Shown: one piece after another, positions 55,053-64,000 of the stretch
Position numbering within the stretch: position 1 is the stretch's first letter
Layout of the letters: the number at the start of each line of letters is the position of its first letter
Assembly: GCA_029255685.2 (NCBI GenBank)
Contig: CM055313.2
Span: 26,575,079 to 26,639,078, forward strand
Direction of reading: 5' to 3'
Source: Silene conica
Lineage: Eukaryota > Streptophyta > Magnoliopsida > Caryophyllales > Caryophyllaceae
Length of the DNA stretch: 64,000 nucleotides
Notes under the pieces: model-generated
The model's input: the letters and a program-made list of their open reading frames with translations, nothing else
Told to the model about the DNA's origin: nothing
Database searches by the model: none
Made by a program: the position numbers and the translations under genes

Positions 55053-55393
55053 CTAGGTAGCACCGACACTTCTCTTAATTAGCCGTTTCGTGTCTGACAC
55101 CGTGTCCGAGCGACACTCGTTGGACACATGACTAAACATATTATAATTTAGACGAGAAATAAAATTTTAGAAAAGATCGATTAAAAGATGAATTTGGTTG
55201 GAAAAATTAAAATTAGTTATAGTAAAGGTCGAATTGTACATTTACTTAATTAGATTTAGCTTCAAATACATGATACAAATAAAATTATACATTATTTATA
55301 ACCATAAAATATATATTTTATTATATTTAAATGCCGTATCTGTGTCCTAAATTTCATAATATTGTGTCTCGTGTCCGTTTTAGTGCTACCTAG
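55053..55393. mobile_element. hAT-like MITE with 8-bp TSD, GTGTCCGACAC-type
   Basis: The ends CTAGGTAGCACCGACAC and, reverse-complemented, CTAGGTAGCACTAAAAC are flanked by TTTACAAT at 55045-55052 and 55394-55401. The interior has GTGTCTGACACCGTGTCCG words, also seen in degenerate form at 16030-16160. It is 341 bp and non-coding. Confidence 0.88.
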
Positions 55394-55401
55394 TTTACAA
55401 T

Positions 55402-56285
55402 AGGGATGGATTAAACCTAAGTCAACTTCTCCTAATGCACCCATGCATTTATTCATGGAATTCGTTTATTAGCAATTTGACTAACATCCTTCTTACAAAA
55501 TTTAGGAGTTATACTATATAGTAGTTCTGTTGAGTCGAAGGACTTGTATATACTATACAGTAGTTCTGTTGAGTCGAAGGACTTATACGTATGAAGTATA
55601 GTAGTTCTGTTGAGTCGAAGGACTTGTATATACTATACAGTAGTTCTGTTGAGTCGAAGGACTTATACGTATGAAGCCGGCGGCTCATAAGCAAGTGACT
55701 TAATTATATGTGTGAAACCGGCTCATAAGCAGGTGAAGTTCATCGACAAGGGGTAGTTAATTGAGACTGAGTAGATAAATAAATAACCGAGTAAAAGAAA
55801 GTAAGAAAGTAGTTAACATTACATGAAAGTAAATAATTTTATTCAACTAATTACATCTCGATTATTTGTTACATCGTCATAGAAAATGAAAACTTGACTC
55901 AAAAGTTATGAGCCCTAATGACAACAATAATAATAATAATAGTAATAATATATGAAATTAAAAATACAAATCCGATAACTAATTAAACCCGAAATTAAGC
56001 ACAAGAATTACATAAATCCAACTCCTTATTATCCGAACAATTATACAATAACGTACCAAAACGTCACATAATCTTTGTAGATTATATACTCCCCGTCATT
56101 AAAATATACACAAGCAAAATGCACCCTTCCTTACCCTCATAATTTTCGTATGAGAAGACTTACTCGGGACTTATTATTATTACCCCTTCAACATTATCAA
56201 CACAAAACATCAGTTGAAAAATGATGATAATAATTAACAATCTTCTTAATTGTGATTAATTGAATAATTATAAGCATATAATTAT
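55402..56285. other. 3' flank of the CCCH gene and intergenic DNA
   Basis: Contains the 80-bp tandem array at 55505-55680 and an (AAT)n-like stretch near 55920-55950. The segment nearest 56285 should be the 3' UTR of the minus-strand zinc-finger gene. Confidence 0.5.
55505..55680. repeat. Tandem array with 80-bp dimeric repeat
   Basis: GTAGTTCTGTTGAGTCGAAG occurs at 55521, 55560, 55601 and 55640. The spacings 39, 41 and 39 show two alternating half-units, so the true period is 80 bp. Confidence 0.93.
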
Positions 56286-57536
56286 TCAAGTAAGAAGATC
56301 ATTAACCCAACCAAGATCCGGACTTTCCTCAGCACTACCAACATTGGCCAAAACCGGACCCGGAGACGCGACGTTGGAGCTAAAAAAGCTCCTAGAAGTG
56401 GAAGGACTGGGAATTGGAGTAGAAGGAGAAAACGAGAATTGCACCATTTGTTGATTAATATTGTCATTATAATCATTATAATCGTAATTATTAATGGCAT
56501 TATTATCGTAGCCGCCAACATCGACCCACAACCCACGACCCTTACTCGGGCTCGGGCTCCCGACCGCCTCGTTAAGGTTCATACCATCCATAGACCCAAG
56601 CAACTCCGCAATCAAAACATCTTCATAGGTCACCCCTTTGTTATTACTCATAATGAAGGCGGTCTCATCACCGCCACCACCACCGCCGCGTTCAGCGTAT
56701 CGGGACAATCCACGTCCCGATACCGTCTTCATTGGGGACATAGGTGGTGAAAAGTGTGACATACCCATAAGTGTTGAAGTAGGAGATAATGCACAACAAT
56801 ACTTACAACAATTGTGCTGGTGATGCTGATGCTGATGCTGGTGGTGTTGATGATGCTGGTGGAGGTGCTGGTGTTGCTTATCATAATCTCGATCTAAATC
56901 TAGATCTAGATCCTTAGCTAATAACTCCTCACCCTCCTCGTGAGCCGGTAAAACCCTAAGCTCACGAGGAGTATGAGCAAAGAAACAAACCTTTCTCTTA
57001 CAATTCTTCCCATCCTTACACGCCTCCGTCCGATACCGGGCCGGGTGCAACCAACACTCGAAAACCCCATGAGCGAACTCACACTCATCCCCTTTCGAAC
57101 ACCCACCCGACCGCCTATACTCCGGACAAACCGACCCCGAATAATGAAACCTCCTCGGATCCCTCCTTCTCGCTTTCTCACCCGGATGAGCAAACGGACA
57201 ATCCGTCCAATCATGACTACGACTCCTCGTACACTTCCTCACCTTAAACTCATACATCCTAAACTGATCACTCGAATACGGGTCTGAATCCGGGTCAAAC
57301 CCATCATCCGACCCAGAGCCGGACCCGTTTCCCCCATCCCCGTTGCATGGGAGAAACTTCTGTTCAGAGAAGTAACTCTCGACGTCGGAAACCCGACGCG
57401 AGAGTAACTTCCTAGGAGGAATGTTAAGTTCCTGCATCATATTCTTCTTTGGAGACAACAAATTGTAACATTTCATATTCATATTCATATGATGATGGTG
57501 GTGATGATGGTCAGCACAAACAGTACTACTACCCAT
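56286..57536 (-). CDS. TZF: Arginine-rich tandem CCCH zinc-finger protein
   Basis: A single-exon, 416-residue plant RR-TZF protein, the group that includes Arabidopsis TZF1-3. These proteins bind mRNA and act in processing bodies and stress granules in growth and stress control. An arginine-rich region (about 98-130, [20 protein letters not shown], then [12 protein letters not shown]) precedes two fingers: C137-X8-C-X5-C-X3-H156 ([12 protein letters not shown]…CEFAH) and C173-X5-C-X4-C-X3-H188 ([16 protein letters not shown]). Both match the plant spacing exactly. Before them is a His-rich N-terminus (HHHHHHH) and a Gly/Ser/Asp stretch. After them come a His/Gln tract of about 25 residues (about 216-240), Ser/Pro-rich segments and the C-terminal [13 protein letters not shown] frame on the opposite strand is a shadow. 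Confidence 0.95.
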   Translation of the reverse strand: MGSSTVCADHHHHHHHMNMNMKCYNLLSPKKNMMQELNIPPRKLLSRRVSDVESYFSEQKFLPCNGDGGNGSGSGSDDGFDPDSDPYSSDQFRMYEFKVRKCTRSRSHDWTDCPFAHPGEKARRRDPRRFHYSGSVCPEYRRSGGCSKGDECEFAHGVFECWLHPARYRTEACKDGKNCKRKVCFFAHTPRELRVLPAHEEGEELLAKDLDLDLDRDYDKQHQHLHQHHQHHQHQHQHHQHNCCKYCCALSPTSTLMGMSHFSPPMSPMKTVSGRGLSRYAERGGGGGGDETAFIMSNNKGVTYEDVLIAELLGSMDGMNLNEAVGSPSPSKGRGLWVDVGGYDNNAINNYDYNDYNDNINQQMVQFSFSPSTPIPSPSTSRSFFSSNVASPGPVLANVGSAEESPDLGWVNDLLT

Positions 57537-58001
57537 AATAAGAATTGATTAGGTTTGAAGGTTAAAGGTTAAGGAAGAATGGTGGTGGGTGTGAGAGTAT
57601 ATATAAGGAGGAAAGGGAAGAAGGAAGGTATGGGGGAAGAAATGCGTGGCAAAAGAGTATAAGGGAAGAGCATGCAGAAAGGAGTATGTGGCAGTATAAG
57701 GGAGAGTATTAGCAGGTATAGACATCTGTGTTTTCATGCCTCATATGCTACCTGTTATATGCATTATGCAATGCAGTCTATCAATTAACAACTTTCTTCT
57801 TGTTCTTTCTTGCTTTCGATTATCAATTGTTTATAGTATAATTTCTGTGTGTTTTTAGGGTTTTCTTCTAGATTCTTGTTCACTTGGGTTGTTTGTCGTT
57901 TATTAGGGGCGGAATAAATGAGATAATGTTATCAGGTGGTTTTGAATGACGGTGTTTCTTTGTCTATATAGTATAGATACTTGATTGTATCTTCTTTTGG
58001 G
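57537..58001 (-). promoter_or_regulatory. Promoter and leader of the CCCH gene
   Basis: On the minus strand TTATATATAC (57597-57606) is a good TATA box about 60 bp before the ATG, implying a leader of about 30 nt. Beyond it the DNA is AT-rich without other clear sites. Confidence 0.6.
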
Positions 58002-58009
58002 TATATGAC

Positions 58010-58557
58010 TAGGGATGTCAATATCAACCGAAACCGATTAACATCCGACCCACCCGATATAATTAAATGGATGAAAACCCGGATGATCCGGGTTCGGTTT
58101 CGGGTGGACCTCCATCCGACCCGTCACCCACCCGTCACCCGACCCGTTATCCACCCGAAAAAAAAATAGTCTAAAAACAATCAAATACCCTAAAAACTAA
58201 TAATTATCGTAAATAAGACAATCAAATTTATACCAAACTAAATTAGAAGTTTTTCCTTTTAAAAAAAAAATAAAAATAAAAACACTCAAATGCCTAATAC
58301 CCTCAAAACTTACTGCCTCATGCATATTAACCCTAAAAACCTTTAACCCTCAAATTTAGAAAGAGAAAAATCTTATTGTCGTCACATGCTCATCCATTAA
58401 TAACCCGATCCATCTGAATCACCCGCGGATGATGGATGAGACGGGTTCGGGTGGATGTTTACTCGGGTGACGGGTGGGTCGGGTGGACAGTATGGATTCG
58501 GGTGGTGGATTCGGGTGAGCCTCCATCTGATCCGAAACCGATCCGTTGACATCCCTA
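58010..58557. mobile_element. hAT MITE with 8-bp TSD, CGGGTGG-rich
   Basis: The ends TAGGGATGTCAATATC and, reverse-complemented, TAGGGATGTCAACGG are flanked by TATATGAC at 58002-58009 and 58558-58565. The interior is rich in ACCCGTCACCCG and CGGGTGGA words in opposite orientation in the two halves. It is 548 bp and non-coding. Confidence 0.9.
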
Positions 58558-58565
58558 TATATGAC

Positions 58566-58983
58566 TAGGTTAAGTTTGGATTTAACCGGTCAGATCGGAT
58601 AGGACCAGATTATTTTTGGGCATCGTAAATCACCCTATGATTTTTGACAATATAATGTTGCTTTCAATTACTCATTTGTTTATAGTATAATTTTTGTGTT
58701 TTTTTTATGGTGGTTGTCGTAGATTGTTATTTAGTTGGGTTGTTTGTTGTTTATTAGGGTCGAAATGGATGAATGAGTTTATCAGTTGGTTTTAAATGAC
58801 GTGTTTTTTCTTTGTCTATATAATATGGATATTTAGTTAATTGTATCTTGTTTTGGATGTAAGAGTAGGTTAAGTTCGGATTTGACCGATCGGATCGGAT
58901 AGGACCAGACCACTTTTGGGAGTCGTGGTCCCCCCTATGATTTTTGACAATGTTGCTTTTTTTAAGTTCAAATTAGGGACTTT
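58566..58983. repeat. Intergenic; partial duplicate of the region around 57820-58000
   Basis: TTTATAGTATAATTTYTGTG, TTGGGTTGTTTGT and TTTTTTCTTTGTCTATATA recur here in the same order as left of the MITE. AGGTTAAGTTYGGATTTRAC and TTTTTGACAATRTTGC recur twice (near 58565 and 58867). This points to segmental duplication. No gene. Confidence 0.7.
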
Positions 58984-59177
58984 TGATAAAGTTAATGAAA
59001 GAATATTGTGCTTGCTTTCATTGATAGAAGATAGTTAGTATAAATACAAACTAGACGAGATCTTTCTATGCTAATTACAAGGAGTTTGTTTCCACAAATA
59101 AAGGATCACAGGATAACTAAGGTTGAATTGACTAACTAATATATACATATTCTAGCTAATATTTATATATTCTAACA
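58984..59177 (-). repeat. 3' LTR of a Ty1/copia element
   Basis: On the minus strand it begins TGTTAGAATATATAAAT and ends CTTTATCA, 194 bp. It is preceded directly by a short purine-rich ATGGGGTAG next to the end of the pol frame. The 5' LTR is not found to the right. Confidence 0.82.
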
Positions 59178-60717
59178 CTACCCCATAGTTGAATCGGGAG
59201 GAAGACGAACGCTTAGACTAGACCGAAAACCAGTGAAGAGAACGGAAGGCAGCCCCTCCGTAAAAATGTCGGCTATCTGTGATTTTGTAGGAACATGATG
59301 AACTCGGACATCCCCTTTCGAGACTTTTTCACGAACAAAATGAATGTCTATTTCAATATGTTTCGTGCGTTGATGTTGGACCGGATTACCCGCAAGGTAA
59401 ATGGCGCTGACATTGTCACAGTAGACAATAGTGGCCTGTCGCAACGAATGATGAAGCTCGAGAAGTAAGTTGCGCAACCAACATGATTCGGATACAACAT
59501 TAGCGACCCCACGATATTCTGCCTCAGCACTGGAACGGGATATATATAGTAGGTTGTCGCTTAGAGGCAAGATACTAATTAATTATCACCTAGGAAAACA
59601 CAATAACCACTTGTAGACCGTCGAGTATCAGGACACCTGCCCAATCGGCGTCAGTGTATGTAGTAAGTGTTGTAGGAGAAGATTTAGTTAACCATAAACC
59701 ATATTGAATCGTACCTTGAACATATCGTAGGATTCGTTTGAGAGCATTCATGTGAACCTTCATAGGATTATGCATGAATAAACATATTTGTTGAACCGCA
59801 TACGAAATATCCGGACAAGTGAAGGTAAGATATTGCAAAGCACCTGCCAAGCTTCGATAAAGCGTAGGATCATGAAACGGAGGAATGACCGTAGAGCTCA
59901 GTTTCGGTTTGGTGTCTACAGGAGTCGAAGAAGACTTGTAATTGGTCATACCTGCTCGTTTAATAACATCCATGGCATACTTACTTTGAGATAAAAATAT
60001 ACTCGTGTTGGAACGAGTAACCGCAATGCCCAAGAAATAACTTAGAGGACCCAAGTTTTTAATGGCAAATTCACCCCTAAGCCGTGTCATTATAGACTGA
60101 CGAAGTGACTCGGAAGATGATGTCAAAATTATATCATCAACATAAAGGAGAGTAAATGCAGAGTTACCAATAGTATTGTCGCGGTAGATGAACAAGGAAT
60201 TGTCACATTTACTGTGCACAAATCTGAGTTGATGCACAAATGAAGCAAAACAATTATACCACGCCCTAGGTGCTTGTTTTAGCCCATAGAGAGATTTACG
60301 AAGTAAACAAACATGATCCGGAAATCGTTTGTCACGATACCCAACTGGTTGGTGCATATAAACGGTCTCCTTTAAATCTCCATGTAAAAATGCCTTTTTT
60401 ACATCGAGTTGACAAATGGCCCACCCGTGAGACGTAGCAATTGACAATACCGTTCGAACAGTTGCGGGTTTTACAACTGGACTAAAAGTCTCTCCACAAT
60501 CAATCCCTGCTTGTTGTGTTTTCCCGTCACCTACAAGACGAGCCTTGTGCCTTTCAAAAGAACCATCAGATTTTACATTATGACGAAAAATCCGCATAGA
60601 CCGAATTATATTCCCATGAGTGGGACGTGGGACAAGATCCCAAGTGCCATTACTAATCAAAGCATTAAACTCATCATCCATAGCCAATTTCCAATTATGA
60701 TCGCGGAGGGCTGACAC
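59178..60717 (-). pseudogene. Copia reverse transcriptase and RNase H
   Basis: The reverse transcriptase (60717-59590) has NGTWDLVPRP, HKARLVGDGKTQQAGIDCGE, TFSPVVKPATVRTVLSIA, QLDVKKAFLHGDLKETVYM, SLYGLKQAPRAWY and the catalytic FTLLYVDDIILTSSS. KNLGPLSYFLGI and ALKRILRYVQGTIQYGL follow. After a shift at about 59590 the RNase H part (59570-59178) reads SRSSAEAEYRGVANVVSE, IVYCDNVSAIYLAGNPVQHQ and RTKHIEIDIHFVREKV, ending at the LTR. Catalytic aspartates remain, but the frameshift breaks the polyprotein. Confidence 0.93.
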
Positions 60718-61653
60718 GAGGCTAGTGGGCAGAGGTGATATGGTGGCAGACGCATGGAAACTGATAATATTTTTTGGTTTGCGAAGACCACGGTCGCCTT
60801 TAGTGACAGCTTTGGCGAAAATCGGAGGAGGACGAGATGGGGTTTCGGGTAAGGGATGGGTCGGTGCAGGTGGGTCTGATGGTGTGGTGGGGGCAGGGTG
60901 TCAATAGTAGGTGAGGGAGAAATAGGAGTAGCGGTGGACTCGGGTTGGGGAGAACCTACGGAAGGTGGTAGAGGTGACCGGGTAATATATTCAAGGAGGT
61001 AAGGGGAGATTCGTCAGTCGGGAAATCGTAGGAGCAGGGGTCGGGGTTGTGGTTTTGAGCAAAAGGAAAATTACTTTCATCAAAACGAACATGTCGACTT
61101 ACTATGATTCAATTAGTTTGACGATCGAAGCACTTATAACCTCGATGTTGGTCCGGAAAACCTAAAAACACACATGGTAAGGAACGAGCTTGAAGCTTGT
61201 TTATTTGGGTTGATGGAATGAGTGGATAACAAAGACATCCGAAAGCTCGAAATATGGGAGTATGACGGATTTTTGTGATACAGCATATGAATTGGAGTTA
61301 AAAGACTCAATTGTTTATTTGGTAAACATTTAACAGGTATGTAGACATAGCAAGTGCGTGATGCTAGAAGCTAGCCGGAATGGATGCATGGAGAAGTAAA
61401 GTTCGATTTATGTTGTTAATGGATCTAATTTTTCTCTCAGCCTTGCCGTTTTGTGGGGATGTATGAGGACACGAGATACGGAATGCTATACCGTTGGATG
61501 CACAGAATTCGGTAAAGGGTGTATTATCGAATTCTTTCCCATTATCACATTGAATTGAATCGTTTTAATATTTCTCTCAAATTGGGTCTTAATAAAGCTG
61601 TGAAATTTGTCGAAAATAGCATAGACTTGGGACTTTTTAGCTAAAGGAAAGGT
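60718..61653 (-). pseudogene. Decayed integrase-to-RT region of the copia element
   Basis: No long frame survives. Short minus-strand pieces correspond to the integrase core and the Pro/Ser-rich linker, with many indels. A short GGGTCTGATGG-rich open stretch on the plus strand is not a gene. Confidence 0.6.
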
Positions 61654-62755
61654 TCATACATAATTTGTAAAATCGTCAAGCAACACTAGATAATATCGAT
61701 GACCGGATGAGCTCAAAACCGGATATGTCCATAAATCGCTATGAATAATATCAAAAGGCAATATAGTTCTTGTTGTTGACGGAACAAAAGGTTGCTTAAT
61801 GTGTTTACCAATAGAACAAGAGTGACAAATCGTCTTTTTATTGCTAGAGTTACAATTTATCCAATTTTTGAGTCTAAGAGAATTAAAAATAACATCTCCT
61901 GGATGTCCAAGACGATCATGCCATATCGTGGACTCGAGAGCAGCAAAAGCGGCATTAGGTTGGATGGTAGTGGAGGGAGTTATTGGATATAGTGCCCCTT
62001 GACTCTCACATCTTATTAGTGGTGTCCCCGTCTTGTAATCCTTCACACGAAATCCAAAGCGGTCAAACTCAACCGTCACAGAATTGTCAGTCATAAACTT
62101 CCTAACTAAGACTAAATTTTTGCCTATTTTGGATGCATACAGGATATTTCGAAGGGAGAGGGGCGGATGAGGTTTTGGTAAAGTAGTTGTACCGGTACCA
62201 TAAACTGGTATGGATTGGCCATTTCCGACAAGAATCGAATTAGAAATGCTCGAATTAGTAAAGACGAGAGATTACCTGCACTCGACGTCATGTGAGAAGT
62301 AGCTCCGGTGTCCATATACCACGGGTCAGGAGGAGTTAGCCCAAGAGTGTACATGGCAGCCTCTATATCCGTCTGCGATGGAGGAGACTCAGCCGTGTAA
62401 GCCTGCGGCCTAGGTGTGGGAGTGCAAAAACCCGGAGAGCGAGTCCAAGGAGTTGTGGGGTAGGGACAGGGAGGACATGCCCATGGAGAGGGTCCCTATG
62501 GCCAGCCACCGTATGCCCAGGGAGATGGTCCCGCACTCGGAGTAGTAGACTAAGGAGCAGGGGACGGAGTAGTAGAATCCGAAGCCCCTTGCTTGCCTTT
62601 ACCCCATTTGTTCCCACCACATTTCTTCTTGCCCTTGTTTTATTTTCCCTGCGATGACGGAGGACGACCAAGTATCGATGGAGCGGATGAAGCATCTTGC
62701 GAATTTGCATACATAGTCGACTGAGCAGTAGTGGCGGCTTGTTTTGCAAACCCTG
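61654..62755 (-). pseudogene. Copia gag end, protease and integrase N-terminus
   Basis: The gag tail (62749-62363) includes KKKCGGNKWGKG-type residues. The protease follows with PDPWYMDTGATSHMTSSAGN (active-site DTGA, about 62310). The GAG-pre-integrase and HHCC zinc-binding region follow (STIWHDRLGHPGDVIFNSLR, TICHSCSIGKHIKQPF), and then the integrase start FDIIHSDLWTYPVLSSSGHR. An in-frame stop in the gag tail (near 62640) and frame changes near 62120 and 62250 break it. Confidence 0.85.
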
Positions 62756-62920
62756 TGGGGAATAAAACGCGTATTCTCCCTAAACTTGCAGGATTATAAT
62801 GAAAAATACAATCGTGAATATGGTCATAAGATTAAAAAGCATAAGAAAAGAAGTACAACCTTTGGTCCTTGTGCGAAAGGCCTAAGAACAGGAATTAACA
62901 CAAATTCCCTCCTATAACTT
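62756..62920. other. Short spacer between copia and CACTA elements
   Basis: No recognisable feature. It may be the flank in which the copia element was truncated. Confidence 0.4.
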
Positions 62921-64000
62921 CACTACTACAGAAACCCTTAAGGACATCGGTTAATGGACATCAGATTTTGGAAAAATCTGATGTAATTAATTTGTACATC
63001 AGTTGATTACAAAAATCTGATGTCCTTATAAAATAAAGGACATCGGTTTTTATTTCAAACCGATGTCCATAAGTATTGATTTTAATGCACATCAGACTAA
63101 ATGACAACCCATGTACATTAATTGATCAAGGACATCAGTTATTTAAGTAAGCCGATGTTAATTGTTGTTCTAAAAACGCACAAAACATAAAACCCTCGCG
63201 TCGTCTTTCATTCTTCTTTTCACTCTTTCTCTCCTTTCCTTTCACAATTTTTTCAACATTTTCATAATTGTTCAACCATTTTCTGAATTCACCAGAAAAC
63301 CCAAACTTAACCTTCTTCCCAAATAAAGCTAATGATACAAAATCGTCTCACACAGTTCATCAAGCTCCAGTTCACAATCAGGTTCGATTTTTTCTTCAAT
63401 TTTTTTTAAAGGTTCATCGAAATTCATCTATTTTTCGAGGATTTGATTTCGCTTGTCAATTAATTTCGGTTTCTTAACAGTTTGGAGTTAGTGATTCAAT
63501 TATTGGTATCATGTTAAGGTACGATTAGGATTTAGGGTTAGGACTTACAATTAAATTTCAATTAATTGAGGGCGAAACAATCATGTTTCCAGTTTCTGAA
63601 GAAAACTGAAAGATGGACACCCTTCAAAATATGATTCCTCTTGGTTGCAGTTTCGCCAATCGAAATGGAGATGTCACTGAAGTCATCGCAAGTACTTCGA
63701 TCGTGATATTTGTCGTTATTTCTCATCTGGTCGTTGTCCTGGTGAACTTTAATTTTCCAATTAACGGTACTATTTTCCCCTTTTCAAACCCTAATTGTTA
63801 CTTCATTTCACCATATAATATCTTATCTTTTGATTGTATGATTGCTGCTATTTTCATGTTATGTAGTTGTTGTGCTATGTGTATAGCAAATTCAGTGAAT
63901 TAATCGTCGTAATTTCGATTGGCGTAAATTCTAACGGAGTTAAGGGTAGTAACTCAAAGTTTGTGACGATTACTAGCATTTTGAATTGTGCTATCTTTAT
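62921..64000 (+). mobile_element. CACTA (En/Spm) transposon, one end
   Basis: CACTACTACAGAAACCC at 62921 is a typical CACTA terminal sequence. Over the next 240 bp about ten copies of GACATCRG / CYGATGTC-type words occur in both orientations, the usual subterminal binding-site array. A pyrimidine-rich leader follows from 63205. A 96-codon frame (63613-63903, MDTLQNMIPLGCSFANRNGD) might be a first exon but has no recognised domain. The element continues beyond the window. Confidence 0.8.

Larger units (their letters stand above)
58984..62755 (-). mobile_element. Ty1/copia retrotransposon, 5'-truncated
   Basis: In minus-strand order: gag end, protease, integrase start, a decayed middle, reverse transcriptase, RNase H and 3' LTR. 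This is copia gene order (integrase before reverse transcriptase). The 5' LTR, primer site and most of gag are missing, and frames are broken in several places. Confidence 0.9.

Noticed and set aside
55505..55680. CRISPR-like array
   Set aside because: Plant nuclear context, no variable spacers, and spacings reflect a dimeric tandem repeat.
56973..57287. Plus-strand and other-frame ORFs opposite the CCCH gene
   Set aside because: They are shadows of the zinc-finger reading frame; only that frame has conserved Cys/His spacing.
60725..60907. Gly-rich plus-strand ORF
   Set aside because: It is antisense to the decayed copia linker region.

Overview
This window is nuclear DNA from a flowering plant, most likely a eudicot. 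The evidence is the AT-rich, intron-containing genes of plant families, the plant-type LTR, LINE, SINE, hAT, Mutator and CACTA elements, and the absence of any prokaryotic gene layout. I cannot name the species. Seven genes can be read with fair confidence, each separated by mobile-element debris.

Layout. 1-1827: 5' LTR, primer-binding site and broken gag of a minus-strand Athila-type (Ty3/gypsy) element running off the left edge. 1858-2337: a charged, nuclear-looking reading frame directly against that LTR. 5927-6439: a small multi-pass membrane protein. 8447-11758: a five-exon GH5 endo-beta-mannanase. 12430-13139: a hAT-type nonautonomous transposon just upstream of a two-exon THA8-like PPR gene (13298-15512). 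16582-17227: a decayed LINE piece. 19224-20924: an early nodulin-like phytocyanin. 20955-21730: three tandem units, one carrying a SINE. 22152-23461 (minus): a mitochondrial ADP/ATP carrier. 26347-44474 (minus): a full-length but dead LINE with a 12-bp target-site duplication, split by a 10.8-kb Athila-like element (31390-42163). That element has gag, protease and an ATHILA-ORF-like gene but no recognisable reverse transcriptase or integrase. 46178-46726: a Mutator-like MITE. 47056-49353: a five-exon PP2C phosphatase. 49.4-56.2 kb: gene-poor, with three hAT MITEs and several tandem repeats. 56286-57536 (minus): an arginine-rich tandem CCCH zinc-finger protein. 58010-58557: another hAT MITE. 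58984-62755 (minus): a 5'-truncated Ty1/copia element. 62921 to the right edge: one end of a CACTA transposon.

The host genes form no pathway; they are ordinary unlinked plant genes (wall mannan hydrolysis, plastid RNA processing, GPI-anchored surface protein, mitochondrial nucleotide exchange, phosphatase signalling, mRNA regulation).

The most unusual signal is in the two Athila-type elements. Both carry 10-12 bp palindromes centred on TCGA (TCGGTCGACCGA in one, CTCGATCGAG in the other), arranged mostly as doublets whose starts lie 20-23 bp apart, about two turns of the helix. I count 17 doublets in four clusters of the second element and two in the LTR of the first. The motif differs between elements but the spacing is kept, which suggests a dimeric binding-site array or another structural constraint.
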